A DNA stretch of 26,065 nt from Bog-473 sp035551835 (GTDB lineage Bacteria > Actinomycetota > Acidimicrobiia > Acidimicrobiales > RAAP-2): NCBI GenBank assembly GCA_035551835.1, contig DASZMN010000110.1, forward strand, positions 1 through 26,065. The letters run 5' to 3'. Made by a program: the position numbers and the translations under genes. A model generated the notes under the pieces. That model was not told where the DNA came from and searched no databases. It saw only the letters and a list, made by a program, of their open reading frames with translations. Positions within the stretch are counted from its first letter, which is position 1; the number at the start of each line of letters is the position of its first letter. Shown here in pieces: positions 1-10,903 of the stretch.

Positions 1-1
1 C

Positions 2-733
2 GACGTCGCCGGGTTCGCCGCCGCGACGTATCACCGCGGCACGGCGTACGTGAACGTGGCCACGTCACTGCTCGCGCAGGTCGACGCCGCCATCGGCGGG
101 AAGACCGGGGTCAACTTGCCCGAAGGCAAGAACCTCGTCGGAGCCTTCTGGCAACCCAACGCCGTCCTCTGTGACACCGAGACGCTGGAGACGCTGCCAC
201 CGCGGGAGTGGGCCTGCGGGCGGGGCGAAATCGCCAAATACGCCTTCCTCGGCGACGCCCCGAGGGCCGACCAGCCGGTGGAGGAGCAGGTGGCGCGCTG
301 CGTCGGCATCAAGGCCGCGATGGTGGCCGACGACGAGCGTGAAGGCGGCCGTCGCATGCTCTTGAACTACGGACACACGTTGGGCCATGCGCTCGAGGGC
401 GCCGCCCGGTCCGACCATCACGACTGGGACTTGCGCCACGGAGAGGCCGTGGCCATCGGGCTGCTCTTCGCCGCCTTGCTGGCGCGCCGGCTGGGGCGCA
501 TCGACGAGGACCGGGTGGCGGAGCACCGCCGGGTAATCGCCAGCTTCGACCTGCCGACCGATTTGCCGCGGGACGCCGAGGCCGAGGAGCTGGTGTCGTT
601 CATGGGGCGCGACAAGAAGGCACAGCACGACCTTGCGTTCGTGCTCGACGGTCCGAACGGGGTGGGGCTCGTGCGCGGCGTGGCCGCTTCCGACGTGGTC
701 GATACCCTGGCGGACATGGGTGCCAGCCGGTGA
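2..733 (+). CDS. aroB: 3-dehydroquinate synthase, 5'-truncated by the window edge
   Basis: Second step of the shikimate pathway: converts DAHP to 3-dehydroquinate in the cytoplasm using NAD+ and a divalent metal. The reading frame is open from base 2, so the N-terminal NAD-binding part is outside the window. The visible part starts at the conserved DVAGFAAATYHRG stretch, followed by the substrate-binding loop GGKTGVN. The three metal ligands expected for the family are present: Glu in GRGEIAKY, His in NYGHTLGHALE and His in LRHGEAVAIG. The protein ends normally at TGA 731-733. aroQ, the next pathway enzyme, starts 7 bases downstream, so the two are almost certainly co-transcribed. Identification is secure; only the missing start limits the call. 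Confidence 0.96.
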   Translation, partial: DVAGFAAATYHRGTAYVNVATSLLAQVDAAIGGKTGVNLPEGKNLVGAFWQPNAVLCDTETLETLPPREWACGRGEIAKYAFLGDAPRADQPVEEQVARCVGIKAAMVADDEREGGRRMLLNYGHTLGHALEGAARSDHHDWDLRHGEAVAIGLLFAALLARRLGRIDEDRVAEHRRVIASFDLPTDLPRDAEAEELVSFMGRDKKAQHDLAFVLDGPNGVGLVRGVAASDVVDTLADMGASR

Positions 734-740
734 TCCGACG

Positions 741-1187
741 ATGAGCCTCGTCCTGTTGCTCTCCGGACCGAACCTGAACCTGCTGGGCGAGCGCGAGCCC
801 GACGTCTACGGGACCGACACCCTGGACGATCACGTGCAACGCGCCAAGGCCGCCGCCGCGCGCCACGGGCTCGAGCTCGGCCACGTCCAGTCGAACCATG
901 AGGGCGAGCTGATCGACGCGGTGCACACGGCCCGCGGCGAGGCCGACGCCCTGATCATCAACGCCGGTGCGCTCAGTCACACGTCGTGGTCGCTCCACGA
1001 TGCGGTCGCCGCGTTTGCCGGCCCCGTGGTCGAGCTGCACATCTCGAATCCCGCTGCCCGCGAACCGTTTCGTCACACCTCGGTGCTGGCGCCGGTGGCC
1101 AGCGGGGTGATCGCCGGTTTCGGCGGGTTGGGCTACGAGCTCGCCGTCGACGCCGTCGCCGCACTGCTGAAGGGAGCGTCCCAATGA
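741..1187 (+). CDS. aroQ: type II 3-dehydroquinate dehydratase
   Basis: Dehydrates 3-dehydroquinate to 3-dehydroshikimate, third step of the shikimate pathway; the family forms cytoplasmic dodecamers. The 148-residue length is normal. Family landmarks are all visible: GPNLNLLGERE at residues 9-19 with the catalytic lid residues Arg18 and Tyr23, QSNHEGELID at 50-59, NAGALSHTS at 74-82 and ELHISN with catalytic His100 at 98-103, followed by REPFRH. The ATG at 741 is chosen because the protein then begins directly at the first beta strand; an in-frame open stretch upstream lies inside aroB. The stop overlaps the pepQ start (ATGA), suggesting translational coupling. Confidence 0.97.
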   Translation: MSLVLLLSGPNLNLLGEREPDVYGTDTLDDHVQRAKAAAARHGLELGHVQSNHEGELIDAVHTARGEADALIINAGALSHTSWSLHDAVAAFAGPVVELHISNPAAREPFRHTSVLAPVASGVIAGFGGLGYELAVDAVAALLKGASQ

Positions 1188-2353
1188 CCACGACCACCCG
1201 CGCCAATCCGTACGTGCCGGCGGACGCGCCGCTCCCGCCGCTGAAGGTGACCGGAAGGCTCGATCGCCTGCGCGCCGCCTTCGACGAGCACGAGGTCGAC
1301 GCCCTGGTCGTCACCACGTTGGCCAACCTGCGCTACCTGTGCGGCTTCGCCGGGTCCGCCGGTGTCCTCACCGTGACGCGCGACGCCGCGCTGTTGACGA
1401 CCGACGGCCGCTATCGCACCCAATCGGCCGAGCAGGTCGAGCAGGCCGGCGCGGCGCCCCAGGTCGAGATCGTCATCGGCCCCGTGTCCGAACAGCGCCA
1501 GGCGGCGCAGACGCTCCTCGGCGGACCCGCCGGTGCACCAGCGCGCATAGGGCTCGAAGCCGACCACGTCTCGTGGGCCGCGCAGCGCACCTGGTCCGGG
1601 CTCCTCAATGCGGACCGGCTCGTCCCGACGTCGAACGCGGTCGAGGCCCTTCGTGAGGTCAAGGACGCCGCCGAGATCGCCCGCATGGAGCGCGCCGCAG
1701 CCATCGCCGACGCCGCGCTTTTCGACACCCTGCCGCTCATGGGCCAGGGCGTGACCGAGGAGCACTTCGCCCTCGAGCTCGACACCGCCATGCGTCGCCA
1801 CGGGGCCGAGAGCACCGCCTTCGAGACGATCGTGGCCGCCGGCGAGAACTCGGCGAAGCCGCACCATCGCCCGGGCGGTCGCCGCATCGTCCACGGCGAC
1901 CCGGTCGTCGTGGACTTCGGCGCCACTTTCGAGGGCTATCGCTCCGACATGACGCGCACGTTCTGCGTGAACGAGGACCCCGACGGCGAACTGGCCCGCA
2001 TCTTCGACGTGGTGCGGACCTCGCAGGCCGCCGGTGCGCAGGCCGTCAAGCCGGGTGTCAGCGTGAAGGAAGTAGACGACGTGTGCCGACAGATCATCGC
2101 CGACGCCGGTTGGGCGGATCGCTTCGAGCACGGCACCGGGCACGGCGTCGGGCTCGACATCCACGAGGCCCCGACGGTGTCACAGTTGGGCACTGCTATC
2201 CTCGCCCCCGGATTCGTCGTCACCGTCGAGCCCGGTGTCTATGTTCCCGGGCACGGCGGCGTCCGCGTCGAAGACACCCTCGTCGTCACCGAGGACGGCG
2301 CCCGCGCACTCACCCGATTCACGAAGGACATCCATGGCAGTCTCGACCAATGA
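1184..2353 (+). CDS. pepQ: M24 family Xaa-Pro peptidase
   Basis: Cytoplasmic metallopeptidase of the M24B family (Xaa-Pro dipeptidase or aminopeptidase) that cleaves peptides with proline at the second position. It has 389 residues: an N-terminal creatinase-type domain (about 20-150), then the pita-bread catalytic domain. The five dinuclear metal ligands are all seen: Asp in VVVDFGA, Asp in RSDMTRT, His in GTGHGVGLDIHE, Glu in VTVEPGVY and Glu in GVRVEDT. The start is ATG 1184, which overlaps the aroQ stop; earlier in-frame codons fall inside aroQ and add arginine-rich nonsense. The 3' end overlaps efp by 20 bases. The pepQ-efp pairing is common in Gram-positive bacteria; both concern proline, one in peptide breakdown and one in translation, though a functional link is inference. 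The symbol is by position and family; exact specificity is not visible. Confidence 0.93.
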   Translation: MTTTTRANPYVPADAPLPPLKVTGRLDRLRAAFDEHEVDALVVTTLANLRYLCGFAGSAGVLTVTRDAALLTTDGRYRTQSAEQVEQAGAAPQVEIVIGPVSEQRQAAQTLLGGPAGAPARIGLEADHVSWAAQRTWSGLLNADRLVPTSNAVEALREVKDAAEIARMERAAAIADAALFDTLPLMGQGVTEEHFALELDTAMRRHGAESTAFETIVAAGENSAKPHHRPGGRRIVHGDPVVVDFGATFEGYRSDMTRTFCVNEDPDGELARIFDVVRTSQAAGAQAVKPGVSVKEVDDVCRQIIADAGWADRFEHGTGHGVGLDIHEAPTVSQLGTAILAPGFVVTVEPGVYVPGHGGVRVEDTLVVTEDGARALTRFTKDIHGSLDQ

Positions 2354-2894
2354 CCTGAAGAACGGCATGAGCCTGGACCTCCCCGAGGGCCTGTTCAGCG
2401 TCGTCGAGTTCCAGCACGTGAAGCCGGGCAAGGGTGGCGCCTTCGTGCGCACCAAGTTGAAGAACGTCCGGAGCGGGGCGGTGATCGAACGCACGTACCG
2501 GGCCGACGAGAAGCTCGAGCAGGCCATCATCGACAAGCGCGACATGCAGTTTCTCTACCGTGACGGCGCCGACTACGTCTTCATGGACACGACGAGCTAC
2601 GAGCAGATGAACGCGGCGCCCGAGTCGCTCGGCGACGCGCCCAACTATCTGAAGGAGGGCGACGAGGCGATCCTCCAGATGTACAACAACGAGATCGTCG
2701 GCGTCGACCTGCCGGCTGGCGTCGAGCTCACGGTGACCGAGACGGAGCCCGGCATCCAAGGCGACCGCGTCTCGGGCGCCCGTAAGCCGGCCACGCTGCA
2801 GACGGGACTTGTCGTGCAGGTGCCGCTCTTCGTGAACACCGGCGACGTGCTCAAGGTGGACACGCGCTCTGGCGAGTACCTGACCCGGGCCTGA
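2334..2894 (+). CDS. efp: translation elongation factor P
   Basis: Binds the ribosome between the P and E sites and relieves stalling at consecutive prolines. It has 186 residues, the normal length, with the KOW-like N-terminal domain and two OB-fold domains; the C-terminal signature appears around VQVPLFVNTGDVLKVDTRSGEYLTRA. The functional loop is KPGKGGAF at residues 30-37, placing the apical lysine at position 33. No modification genes of the epmABC type are visible in this window, in line with actinobacterial EF-P that works with an unmodified lysine. The loop reads PGKGG, not the PGKGP often seen in Actinobacteria. ATG 2334 lies inside the end of pepQ (20-base overlap in another frame). 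A strong hairpin spans the stop codon. Confidence 0.97.
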   Translation: MAVSTNDLKNGMSLDLPEGLFSVVEFQHVKPGKGGAFVRTKLKNVRSGAVIERTYRADEKLEQAIIDKRDMQFLYRDGADYVFMDTTSYEQMNAAPESLGDAPNYLKEGDEAILQMYNNEIVGVDLPAGVELTVTETEPGIQGDRVSGARKPATLQTGLVVQVPLFVNTGDVLKVDTRSGEYLTRA

Positions 2895-2903
2895 CGGCCC
2901 GGG
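2884..2903 (+). terminator. hairpin spanning the efp stop codon, possible weak terminator
   Basis: CCCGGGCC at 2884-2891 and GGCCCGGG at 2896-2903 form a perfect 8-bp stem with loop TGAC, which contains the efp stop codon TGA. No T-run follows, so it is not a classical intrinsic terminator. Such U-less hairpins are often proposed as actinobacterial terminators or mRNA 3'-end stabilisers. nusB starts 50 bases later, so read-through is likely. Confidence 0.45.
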
Positions 2904-2953
2904 CACCTCGCTCTCCACCGGACCCTGCGTCCGAGCCGCCAGTACATCGAGAC

Positions 2954-3382
2954 ATGCCGCCAACGCCCAACGAGGACGCCGGGGCCGCCCCGCGTCACCA
3001 ACAACGCGAACGTGCGCTCTCACTGCTCTACGAGGCGGATTTGAAGCGGGAGGACCCGGTTGCGGTGGGCGACGCGCTGGCGGTGCCACCCGACCCTTAC
3101 GTCCGCGCGCTGCTCGCGCAGGTCAGCGCCACCAAGGAGGAGGCCGAACGGCGCATCGCCGCCGCGTCGGTCGGTTGGCCCCTCGACCGCATGGCGGTCA
3201 TCGACCGGCTGGTGCTGCGCCTCGCCGTCGCCGAGCTGCTCGATCCGGCGGGCCCGCCGCCGGCCGTCGTGATCGACGAAGCCGTCGAGTTGGCCAAGGT
3301 GTATTCGACGGATGACTCCGGCCGCTTCGTCAACGGGATCCTCGCCGCCCTCGCCCCGGATCTCCGCCGGCCGGCCTCCTGA
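2954..3382 (+). CDS. nusB: transcription antitermination factor NusB
   Basis: Partner of NusE (ribosomal S10) in antitermination complexes on rRNA operons. It has 142 residues, all-helical, usual length. The start of the fold is HQQRERALSLLYEADL (about 14-29). The C-terminal signature is complete: a W-x-L-x-R-M core (WPLDRMAVIDRLVLRLAVAEL) followed by VVIDEAVELAKVYSTDDSGRFVNGILAAL. ATG 2954 gives a typical short disordered N-terminus. It sits 59 bases after efp and 135 bases before pyrR, which appears to have its own promoter, so nusB is probably the last gene of the aroB-efp transcript. Confidence 0.96.
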   Translation: MPPTPNEDAGAAPRHQQRERALSLLYEADLKREDPVAVGDALAVPPDPYVRALLAQVSATKEEAERRIAAASVGWPLDRMAVIDRLVLRLAVAELLDPAGPPPAVVIDEAVELAKVYSTDDSGRFVNGILAALAPDLRRPAS

Positions 3383-3436
3383 CCGCCCCGCCGCCCCGCC
3401 GCCCCTCTTTTCGTCAGCGGGTTTCCCCGCGGCCCT

Positions 3437-3465
3437 GTCGGAGCCGCCCCCGCTCGCGCTAGAGT
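3437..3465 (+). promoter_or_regulatory. putative promoter of the pyr operon
   Basis: TAGAGT at 3460-3465 matches the actinobacterial -10 form TANNNT. Seventeen bases upstream is GTCGGA (3437-3442), only a weak -35. The predicted transcript start near 3472-3475 coincides with the foot of the PyrR-binding hairpin, which supports the assignment. The nusB-pyrR gap (3383-3517) also holds a small GCGGG/CCCGC hairpin at 3417-3430 and nothing else recognisable. Confidence 0.5.
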
Positions 3466-3471
3466 CGACAC

Positions 3472-3513
3472 CTGACCGTGAAGTGGGTCCGGTGAGGCTC
3501 ACACGGCAGGAGG
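3472..3513 (+). promoter_or_regulatory. PyrR-binding RNA hairpin in the pyrR leader
   Basis: Bases 3486-3499 (GGTCCGGTGAGGCT) match the PyrR recognition consensus ARUCCNGNGAGGYU at every position but the first, where A becomes G and still pairs with U. The fold is an upper stem 3483-3489 paired with 3496-3502 and a hexaloop CGGTGA. A purine bulge GAA (3480-3482) follows, then a lower stem 3472-3479 paired with 3503-3509 with A3475 bulged. The lower stem takes in the first two bases of the pyrR Shine-Dalgarno AGGAGG (3508-3513). PyrR-dependent translational repression at this kind of site is known from mycobacteria. There is no room for an attenuator terminator, so control by Shine-Dalgarno occlusion is the likely mode. 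Confidence 0.85.
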
Positions 3514-3517
3514 AGCA

Positions 3518-4090
3518 GTGGCCGAACGCGAACGCAGTCATACGCGACCCCTCGGGGGCGTGTTCGTGGCCCACTCCCAGGTCCTCACCGCAGCCGACGT
3601 CCAGCGCGCCCTGACGCGCATGTCCCACGAGATCGTGGAGCGCAACGGGGGCGTGGCCGACGTCGTGCTGGTCGGGTTGCAGACCGGCGGCGTCCCCCTG
3701 GTCACGAAGATGGCCGAGAACCTGCGCCAGATCGAGCGCACCGAGGAGCTCGAAGTGGGCTCCCTCGACGTGGCCTTCTACCGCGACGACATCGGGCTGC
3801 GGCCCGTGTTGCCCGAGGCGGTGACCACCATCCCCGTCGACCTGGCCGGACGGGTCGTCGTGCTGGTGGACGACGTGCTCTTCACCGGGCGCACCATCCG
3901 GGCCGCCCTCAACGCGCTCAACGACTACGGCCGGGCCCGCTCGGTCCAGCTCGCGGTGATGGTCGATCGCGGCCATCGCGAGCTGCCGATCCGGCCGGAC
4001 TTCGTCGGCAAGAACCTGCCGACCCGGCGCGAGGAGATGGTGGACGTCGGCGAGGACGGCGTCTGGATCGGGACCCTGGAGGACCGGTGA
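3518..4090 (+). CDS. pyrR: pyrimidine operon regulator / uracil phosphoribosyltransferase-like protein
   Basis: RNA-binding regulator that senses UMP/UTP against PRPP and binds the pyr leader; many PyrR proteins also have some uracil phosphoribosyltransferase activity. It has 190 residues. The PRPP motif is VVVLVDDVLFTGRTIRAAL (about 112-130), and the RNA-binding face of the family is represented by GGVPL and the C-terminal RPDFVGKNLPTRREE region. The GTG at 3518 is chosen because AGGAGG lies 4 bases upstream; in-frame GTG codons at 3560 and 3566 would trim about 15 extra N-terminal residues but have no such signal. It is first in the pyr operon and its stop overlaps the pyrB start (GTGA). 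A cognate RNA hairpin lies in its own leader, implying autoregulation. Confidence 0.96.
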   Translation: MAERERSHTRPLGGVFVAHSQVLTAADVQRALTRMSHEIVERNGGVADVVLVGLQTGGVPLVTKMAENLRQIERTEELEVGSLDVAFYRDDIGLRPVLPEAVTTIPVDLAGRVVVLVDDVLFTGRTIRAALNALNDYGRARSVQLAVMVDRGHRELPIRPDFVGKNLPTRREEMVDVGEDGVWIGTLEDR

Positions 4091-5076
4091 CCGGGCCCCA
4101 CCTTCTCTCGGTCGCCGATCTCGGGCGCGACGGCATCGCCGAGGTGCTGCGCGTCGCCGAGGCCTTCGCCGAGGTGGAACGGCGGTCGGTCCCCAAAGTG
4201 CCGACGCTGCGCGGCAAGGTCGTCGCCACCCTCTTCTTCGAGGAGTCGACCCGTACCCGCCTCTCCTTCGAGACCGCGGCCAAGCGATTGTCGGCCGACG
4301 TGCTCTCGCTCGCCGTCGCCAGCTCGTCGGTCAAGAAGGGCGAGAGCCTGCGCGACACGGTCGAGACGGTCGAGGCCATGGGCATCGACGCCGTCATCAT
4401 CCGGCATTCCTCGGCCGGCGCCCCTCACCAGGTGGCCCGTTGGGTCGAGCGCGCTCATGTCGTCAACGCGGGGGACGGCTGGCACGAGCACCCCACCCAG
4501 GCCCTGCTCGACTGCTTCACCGTGCGCCAGGTGCTGGCCGAACGCAAGGGTGCGTCGCCCGAGGAGCTCGGCATCGGATGCTTCGACGGCCTGCGCGTCC
4601 TCGTGGTCGGAGACATCTGCCACAGCCGGGTGGCCCGCTCCGAGGTGCTCGCCTACACCGCGCTCGGTGCCCGCGTCACGCTGGCCGCGCCGGGCAGCCT
4701 GCTGCCGCCCTCCCTCGAGGGGTGGCCGGTGGAGGTGGCGACGAACTTCGACGAGGCGCTGGGCGACGCCGACGTCGTCTCGCTCCTGCGGCTCCAGGCG
4801 GAGCGGGGAAGTGGCTCCTTCGTCCCCAGCCTGCGCGAGTACACCGCCGGCTGGGGCCTGACGGCGCGCCGGGTGGCCCGACTGCGCGACGACGCCATCG
4901 TCACCCATCCCGGCCCGATGGTGCGCGGGGTCGAGATCGCGTCGGAGGTGGCCGACCTGCCCCGCACCGTCGTCACACAGCAGGTGGCGAACGGCGTCGC
5001 CGTGCGCATGGCCATTCTCTTCCTGCTGCTGGGCGGCGAACGGCCCGGCACCGCGGAGGTTCCCGCCGTTGCCTAG
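4087..5076 (+). CDS. pyrB: aspartate carbamoyltransferase catalytic subunit
   Basis: Joins carbamoyl phosphate and aspartate to make N-carbamoyl-aspartate, the committed step of pyrimidine synthesis. It has 329 residues. The carbamoyl-phosphate loop is FFEESTRTRLSFETAAKRL (about 50-68), followed by the SSSVKKGESLRDT segment whose lysine reaches the neighbouring active site, then HEHPTQALLD (about 136-145) and HPGPMVRGVEI near residue 275. No pyrI regulatory subunit gene is present, as usual outside enterobacteria. It starts at GTG 4087, overlapping the pyrR stop by 4 bases, and its end overlaps the pyrC TTG start by 8 bases, so translational coupling is likely through the PyrR-controlled transcript. 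Confidence 0.97.
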   Translation: MTGPHLLSVADLGRDGIAEVLRVAEAFAEVERRSVPKVPTLRGKVVATLFFEESTRTRLSFETAAKRLSADVLSLAVASSSVKKGESLRDTVETVEAMGIDAVIIRHSSAGAPHQVARWVERAHVVNAGDGWHEHPTQALLDCFTVRQVLAERKGASPEELGIGCFDGLRVLVVGDICHSRVARSEVLAYTALGARVTLAAPGSLLPPSLEGWPVEVATNFDEALGDADVVSLLRLQAERGSGSFVPSLREYTAGWGLTARRVARLRDDAIVTHPGPMVRGVEIASEVADLPRTVVTQQVANGVAVRMAILFLLLGGERPGTAEVPAVA

Positions 5077-6397
5077 CTCCGAGGACACCCTCGTCATCCG
5101 CGGTGGGACCGTCGTGGGTCCCACCGGCCTGGCCCGTTCCGACGTTGCCGTCGGTGGCGGCCGCGTCCTCGGGCTGGCGGACGCGATCGAACCGCCGCAG
5201 GGGGCCGTTGTCCTCGACGCCGGGGGCTGCCTGGTGGGGCCAGGGCTGGTCGACCTGCACACCCATCTGCGCCAACCCGGGCGCGAGGAGGCCGAGACGA
5301 TCGAGACCGGCGCACGGGCGGCGGCCCTCGGTGGCTACACCGCGATCGTCGCCATGCCCAACACGGAGCCGCCGATCGACTCCGCCGGCGTGGTGCGCGA
5401 GATCCTCGACCTCGCGGCCGGGGCGGCGGCCGAGGTGGCCGTCGCCGGCGCCATCACGCTGGGACGAGCCGGTACGGCCCTGGCGCCGCTCGGCGAGCTG
5501 GCCGCGTTGGGCGTCACGCTCTTCACCGACGACGGGGCGGGTGTGCAAGACGGCGCGCTCATGCGCCGCGCCCTCGACTACGCGAAGGGGATCGGGGTCA
5601 CACTGGCGCAGCACTGCGAGGACGCCTGCCTGGCGGCGGGCGGGGCCATGCACGAGGGCGCCTGGTCCAGCCGGCTCGGCATCCCGGGGATGCCGGCGGC
5701 GGCCGAGGAGGCCATGGTGGCCCGCGATATCGCCCTCGTGCGCCTCACCGGGGCGCACGTGCACTTCCTCCACCTCTCGACGGCCGGCTCGGTGGACCTG
5801 GTGCGCCGCGCCAAGACGGAGGGGTTGCCGGTGACGGCCGAGGCGGCGCCGCACCACATGCTGCTCACCCACGCGGCGGTCGCCGGGTACGACCCCGTCT
5901 TCAAGGTGAACCCGCCGCTCCGCACCGACGAGGACGTCGCCGCGGTGGTGGCCGGGCTGTGCGACGGCACCATCGACGCCGTCGCCACCGATCACGCGCC
6001 GCACGCCCCCGAGGCCAAGGACGTGGCGTTCGACCAGGCGCCGCCGGGGATGCTCGGCCTGCAGACCGCGCTGCCGATCGCATGGGAGGTGTTGTCGCCG
6101 CAGCTCGGCCCCGAGCGGCTCTTCGCCCTCATGAGCACCCAGCCCGCCGCCATCGCGCGCCTGAGGGTGACGGACCCGCGGCCGGCTGGTCACAGCGCCC
6201 ACGGCGGCCCCGTCGAGGTGGGCGCCGTGGCCAACCTGTGCGTGTTCGACCCCGCCGGCACGACGGTGGTGGACCCGGGGCGGCTGGCCAGCCGGAGCCG
6301 CAACACGCCCTATGCCGGGCGCACCTTCCAGGGCGCGGTGCGCCACACGGTGCTGCGCGGTGAGCCCGTGGTGGTCGACGCGGTGGCGCAGCGGTGA
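5069..6397 (+). CDS. pyrC: dihydroorotase (class I)
   Basis: Zinc enzyme that cyclises carbamoyl-aspartate to dihydroorotate. It has 442 residues with an amidohydrolase TIM barrel. Visible metal and catalytic motifs: DLHTHLRQPG (HxH, about residues 66-75), FTDDGAG, QHCED, HFLHLSTAGS and ATDHAPH with the general-base Asp. This set matches the class I enzymes of B. subtilis and Aquifex. The start is a TTG at 5069, unusual here, supported by GGAGG at 5055-5059 nine bases upstream; it places Pro-Ser-Ser-Glu before the first beta strand. It overlaps the end of pyrB by 8 bases, and its stop overlaps the carA GTG, so it lies fully inside the operon. Confidence 0.96.
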   Translation: MPSSEDTLVIRGGTVVGPTGLARSDVAVGGGRVLGLADAIEPPQGAVVLDAGGCLVGPGLVDLHTHLRQPGREEAETIETGARAAALGGYTAIVAMPNTEPPIDSAGVVREILDLAAGAAAEVAVAGAITLGRAGTALAPLGELAALGVTLFTDDGAGVQDGALMRRALDYAKGIGVTLAQHCEDACLAAGGAMHEGAWSSRLGIPGMPAAAEEAMVARDIALVRLTGAHVHFLHLSTAGSVDLVRRAKTEGLPVTAEAAPHHMLLTHAAVAGYDPVFKVNPPLRTDEDVAAVVAGLCDGTIDAVATDHAPHAPEAKDVAFDQAPPGMLGLQTALPIAWEVLSPQLGPERLFALMSTQPAAIARLRVTDPRPAGHSAHGGPVEVGAVANLCVFDPAGTTVVDPGRLASRSRNTPYAGRTFQGAVRHTVLRGEPVVVDAVAQR

Positions 6398-7575
6398 CGG
6401 CGAAGCCGAAGGGGCCGGAGCGGACGGCACCCGAGCATCGGCCGGCCGCCCTCTTGGTCACCGCGGACGGCGCGGTGTTCGCCGGGGAAGCCGCGGGCGC
6501 GGTGGTCCCGGTGGCGACGGGCGAGCTCGTCTTCAACACGGCGATGAGCGGCTATCAAGAGGTGATCACCGATCCGTCGTACGCCGGGCAGGTGATCGCG
6601 TTCACCAGCACACACATCGGCAACTACGGCACCAACGCGGCGGACGACGAGGCCACCGCGCCGCACTGCCGCGGCGTCGTCGTGTGCGACCTGACCGACG
6701 TGCCCTCGAACTGGCGTGCCACCGAGGGTCTCGAGCCGTTCCTGCGGCGGCACGGCGTGCCGGCCCTGACCGGCGTCGACACCCGTCGCCTGGCCCGTCA
6801 CGTGCGCGCGGCCGGCGCGGTGCCGTGCGCGTTCGGCACCGCGTCCGAACGTGAGCTCCGGGAGGCTGCGGCCGCGGCAACGGGCACCGACGGGATGGAC
6901 CTGGTGAGCGGAGTCACCGCCACGGAGGCGACCGTGCACCCCTACCGCGGCGACGACGGCGACAACGTCGGCGGCGGCGAGGGCCGGCGCGTCGTGGCCT
7001 ACGACTTCGGCGTGAAGACGACGATGGTGCAGCTGCTCACGACGCTCGGGACCGTGACGGTCGTGCCGGCCGGCACCACGGCCGACGAGGTGCTGGCGCT
7101 CGAGCCCGACGGCGTGTTCCTCTCGAACGGGCCGGGCGACCCGGCCGCGCTCCCCGGGCCGGCGGCCGCCGTGGCCGACCTGGTCGGCCGCGTCCCGATC
7201 TTCGGCATCTGCCTCGGCCACCAGATCCTGGCCACCGCGCTCGGTGGCACCACCTACAAGTTGCCCTTCGGCCATCACGGCGCCAACCATCCCGTCCAGC
7301 GCCTCGAGTCGGGCGTCGTGGAGATCACGAGCCAGAACCACAATTACGCGGTGGCGGCCGGGTCGATCCCCGACGCCGAGACGACGCACGTCAACCTGAA
7401 CGACGGCGTCGTCGAGGGGTTCCGCTCGCTCAAGGCCCCCGCCTTCTCGGTGCAGTACCACCCCGAGGCGGCGCCGGGCCCCCACGACGCGCGCTATCTG
7501 TTTGGCGCCTTCCGCGCCCTCATGCTCGACCACCCCACCCGGGCCGCAGGCAGCGCCGGCGCCCGGGCGCGCTGA
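6394..7575 (+). CDS. carA: carbamoyl-phosphate synthase small (glutaminase) chain
   Basis: Releases ammonia from glutamine and channels it to CarB to make carbamoyl phosphate for pyrimidines and arginine. It has 393 residues. The N-terminal CarA domain includes NTAMSGYQEVITDPSYAGQ; the C-terminal class I glutamine amidotransferase domain carries the nucleophile Cys273 in GICLGHQIL and His356/Glu358 in QYHPEAAPGPHD, so the triad is intact. It starts at GTG 6394, overlapping the pyrC stop by 4 bases. A roughly 20-residue polar N-terminal leader precedes the usual first strand. carB follows after 22 bases with its own good Shine-Dalgarno. Confidence 0.97.
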   Translation: MTAKPKGPERTAPEHRPAALLVTADGAVFAGEAAGAVVPVATGELVFNTAMSGYQEVITDPSYAGQVIAFTSTHIGNYGTNAADDEATAPHCRGVVVCDLTDVPSNWRATEGLEPFLRRHGVPALTGVDTRRLARHVRAAGAVPCAFGTASERELREAAAAATGTDGMDLVSGVTATEATVHPYRGDDGDNVGGGEGRRVVAYDFGVKTTMVQLLTTLGTVTVVPAGTTADEVLALEPDGVFLSNGPGDPAALPGPAAAVADLVGRVPIFGICLGHQILATALGGTTYKLPFGHHGANHPVQRLESGVVEITSQNHNYAVAAGSIPDAETTHVNLNDGVVEGFRSLKAPAFSVQYHPEAAPGPHDARYLFGAFRALMLDHPTRAAGSAGARAR

Positions 7576-7597
7576 ACGGCGAGGGGAGGAGAGCGCC

Positions 7598-10899
<3,302 letters not shown>

Positions 10900-10903
<4 letters not shown>

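Noticed and set aside
3417..3430. GCGGG/CCCGC hairpin after nusB as a terminator
   Set aside because: Only 5 bp and no T-run after it; the T-rich stretch lies before it on this strand. Too weak to call.
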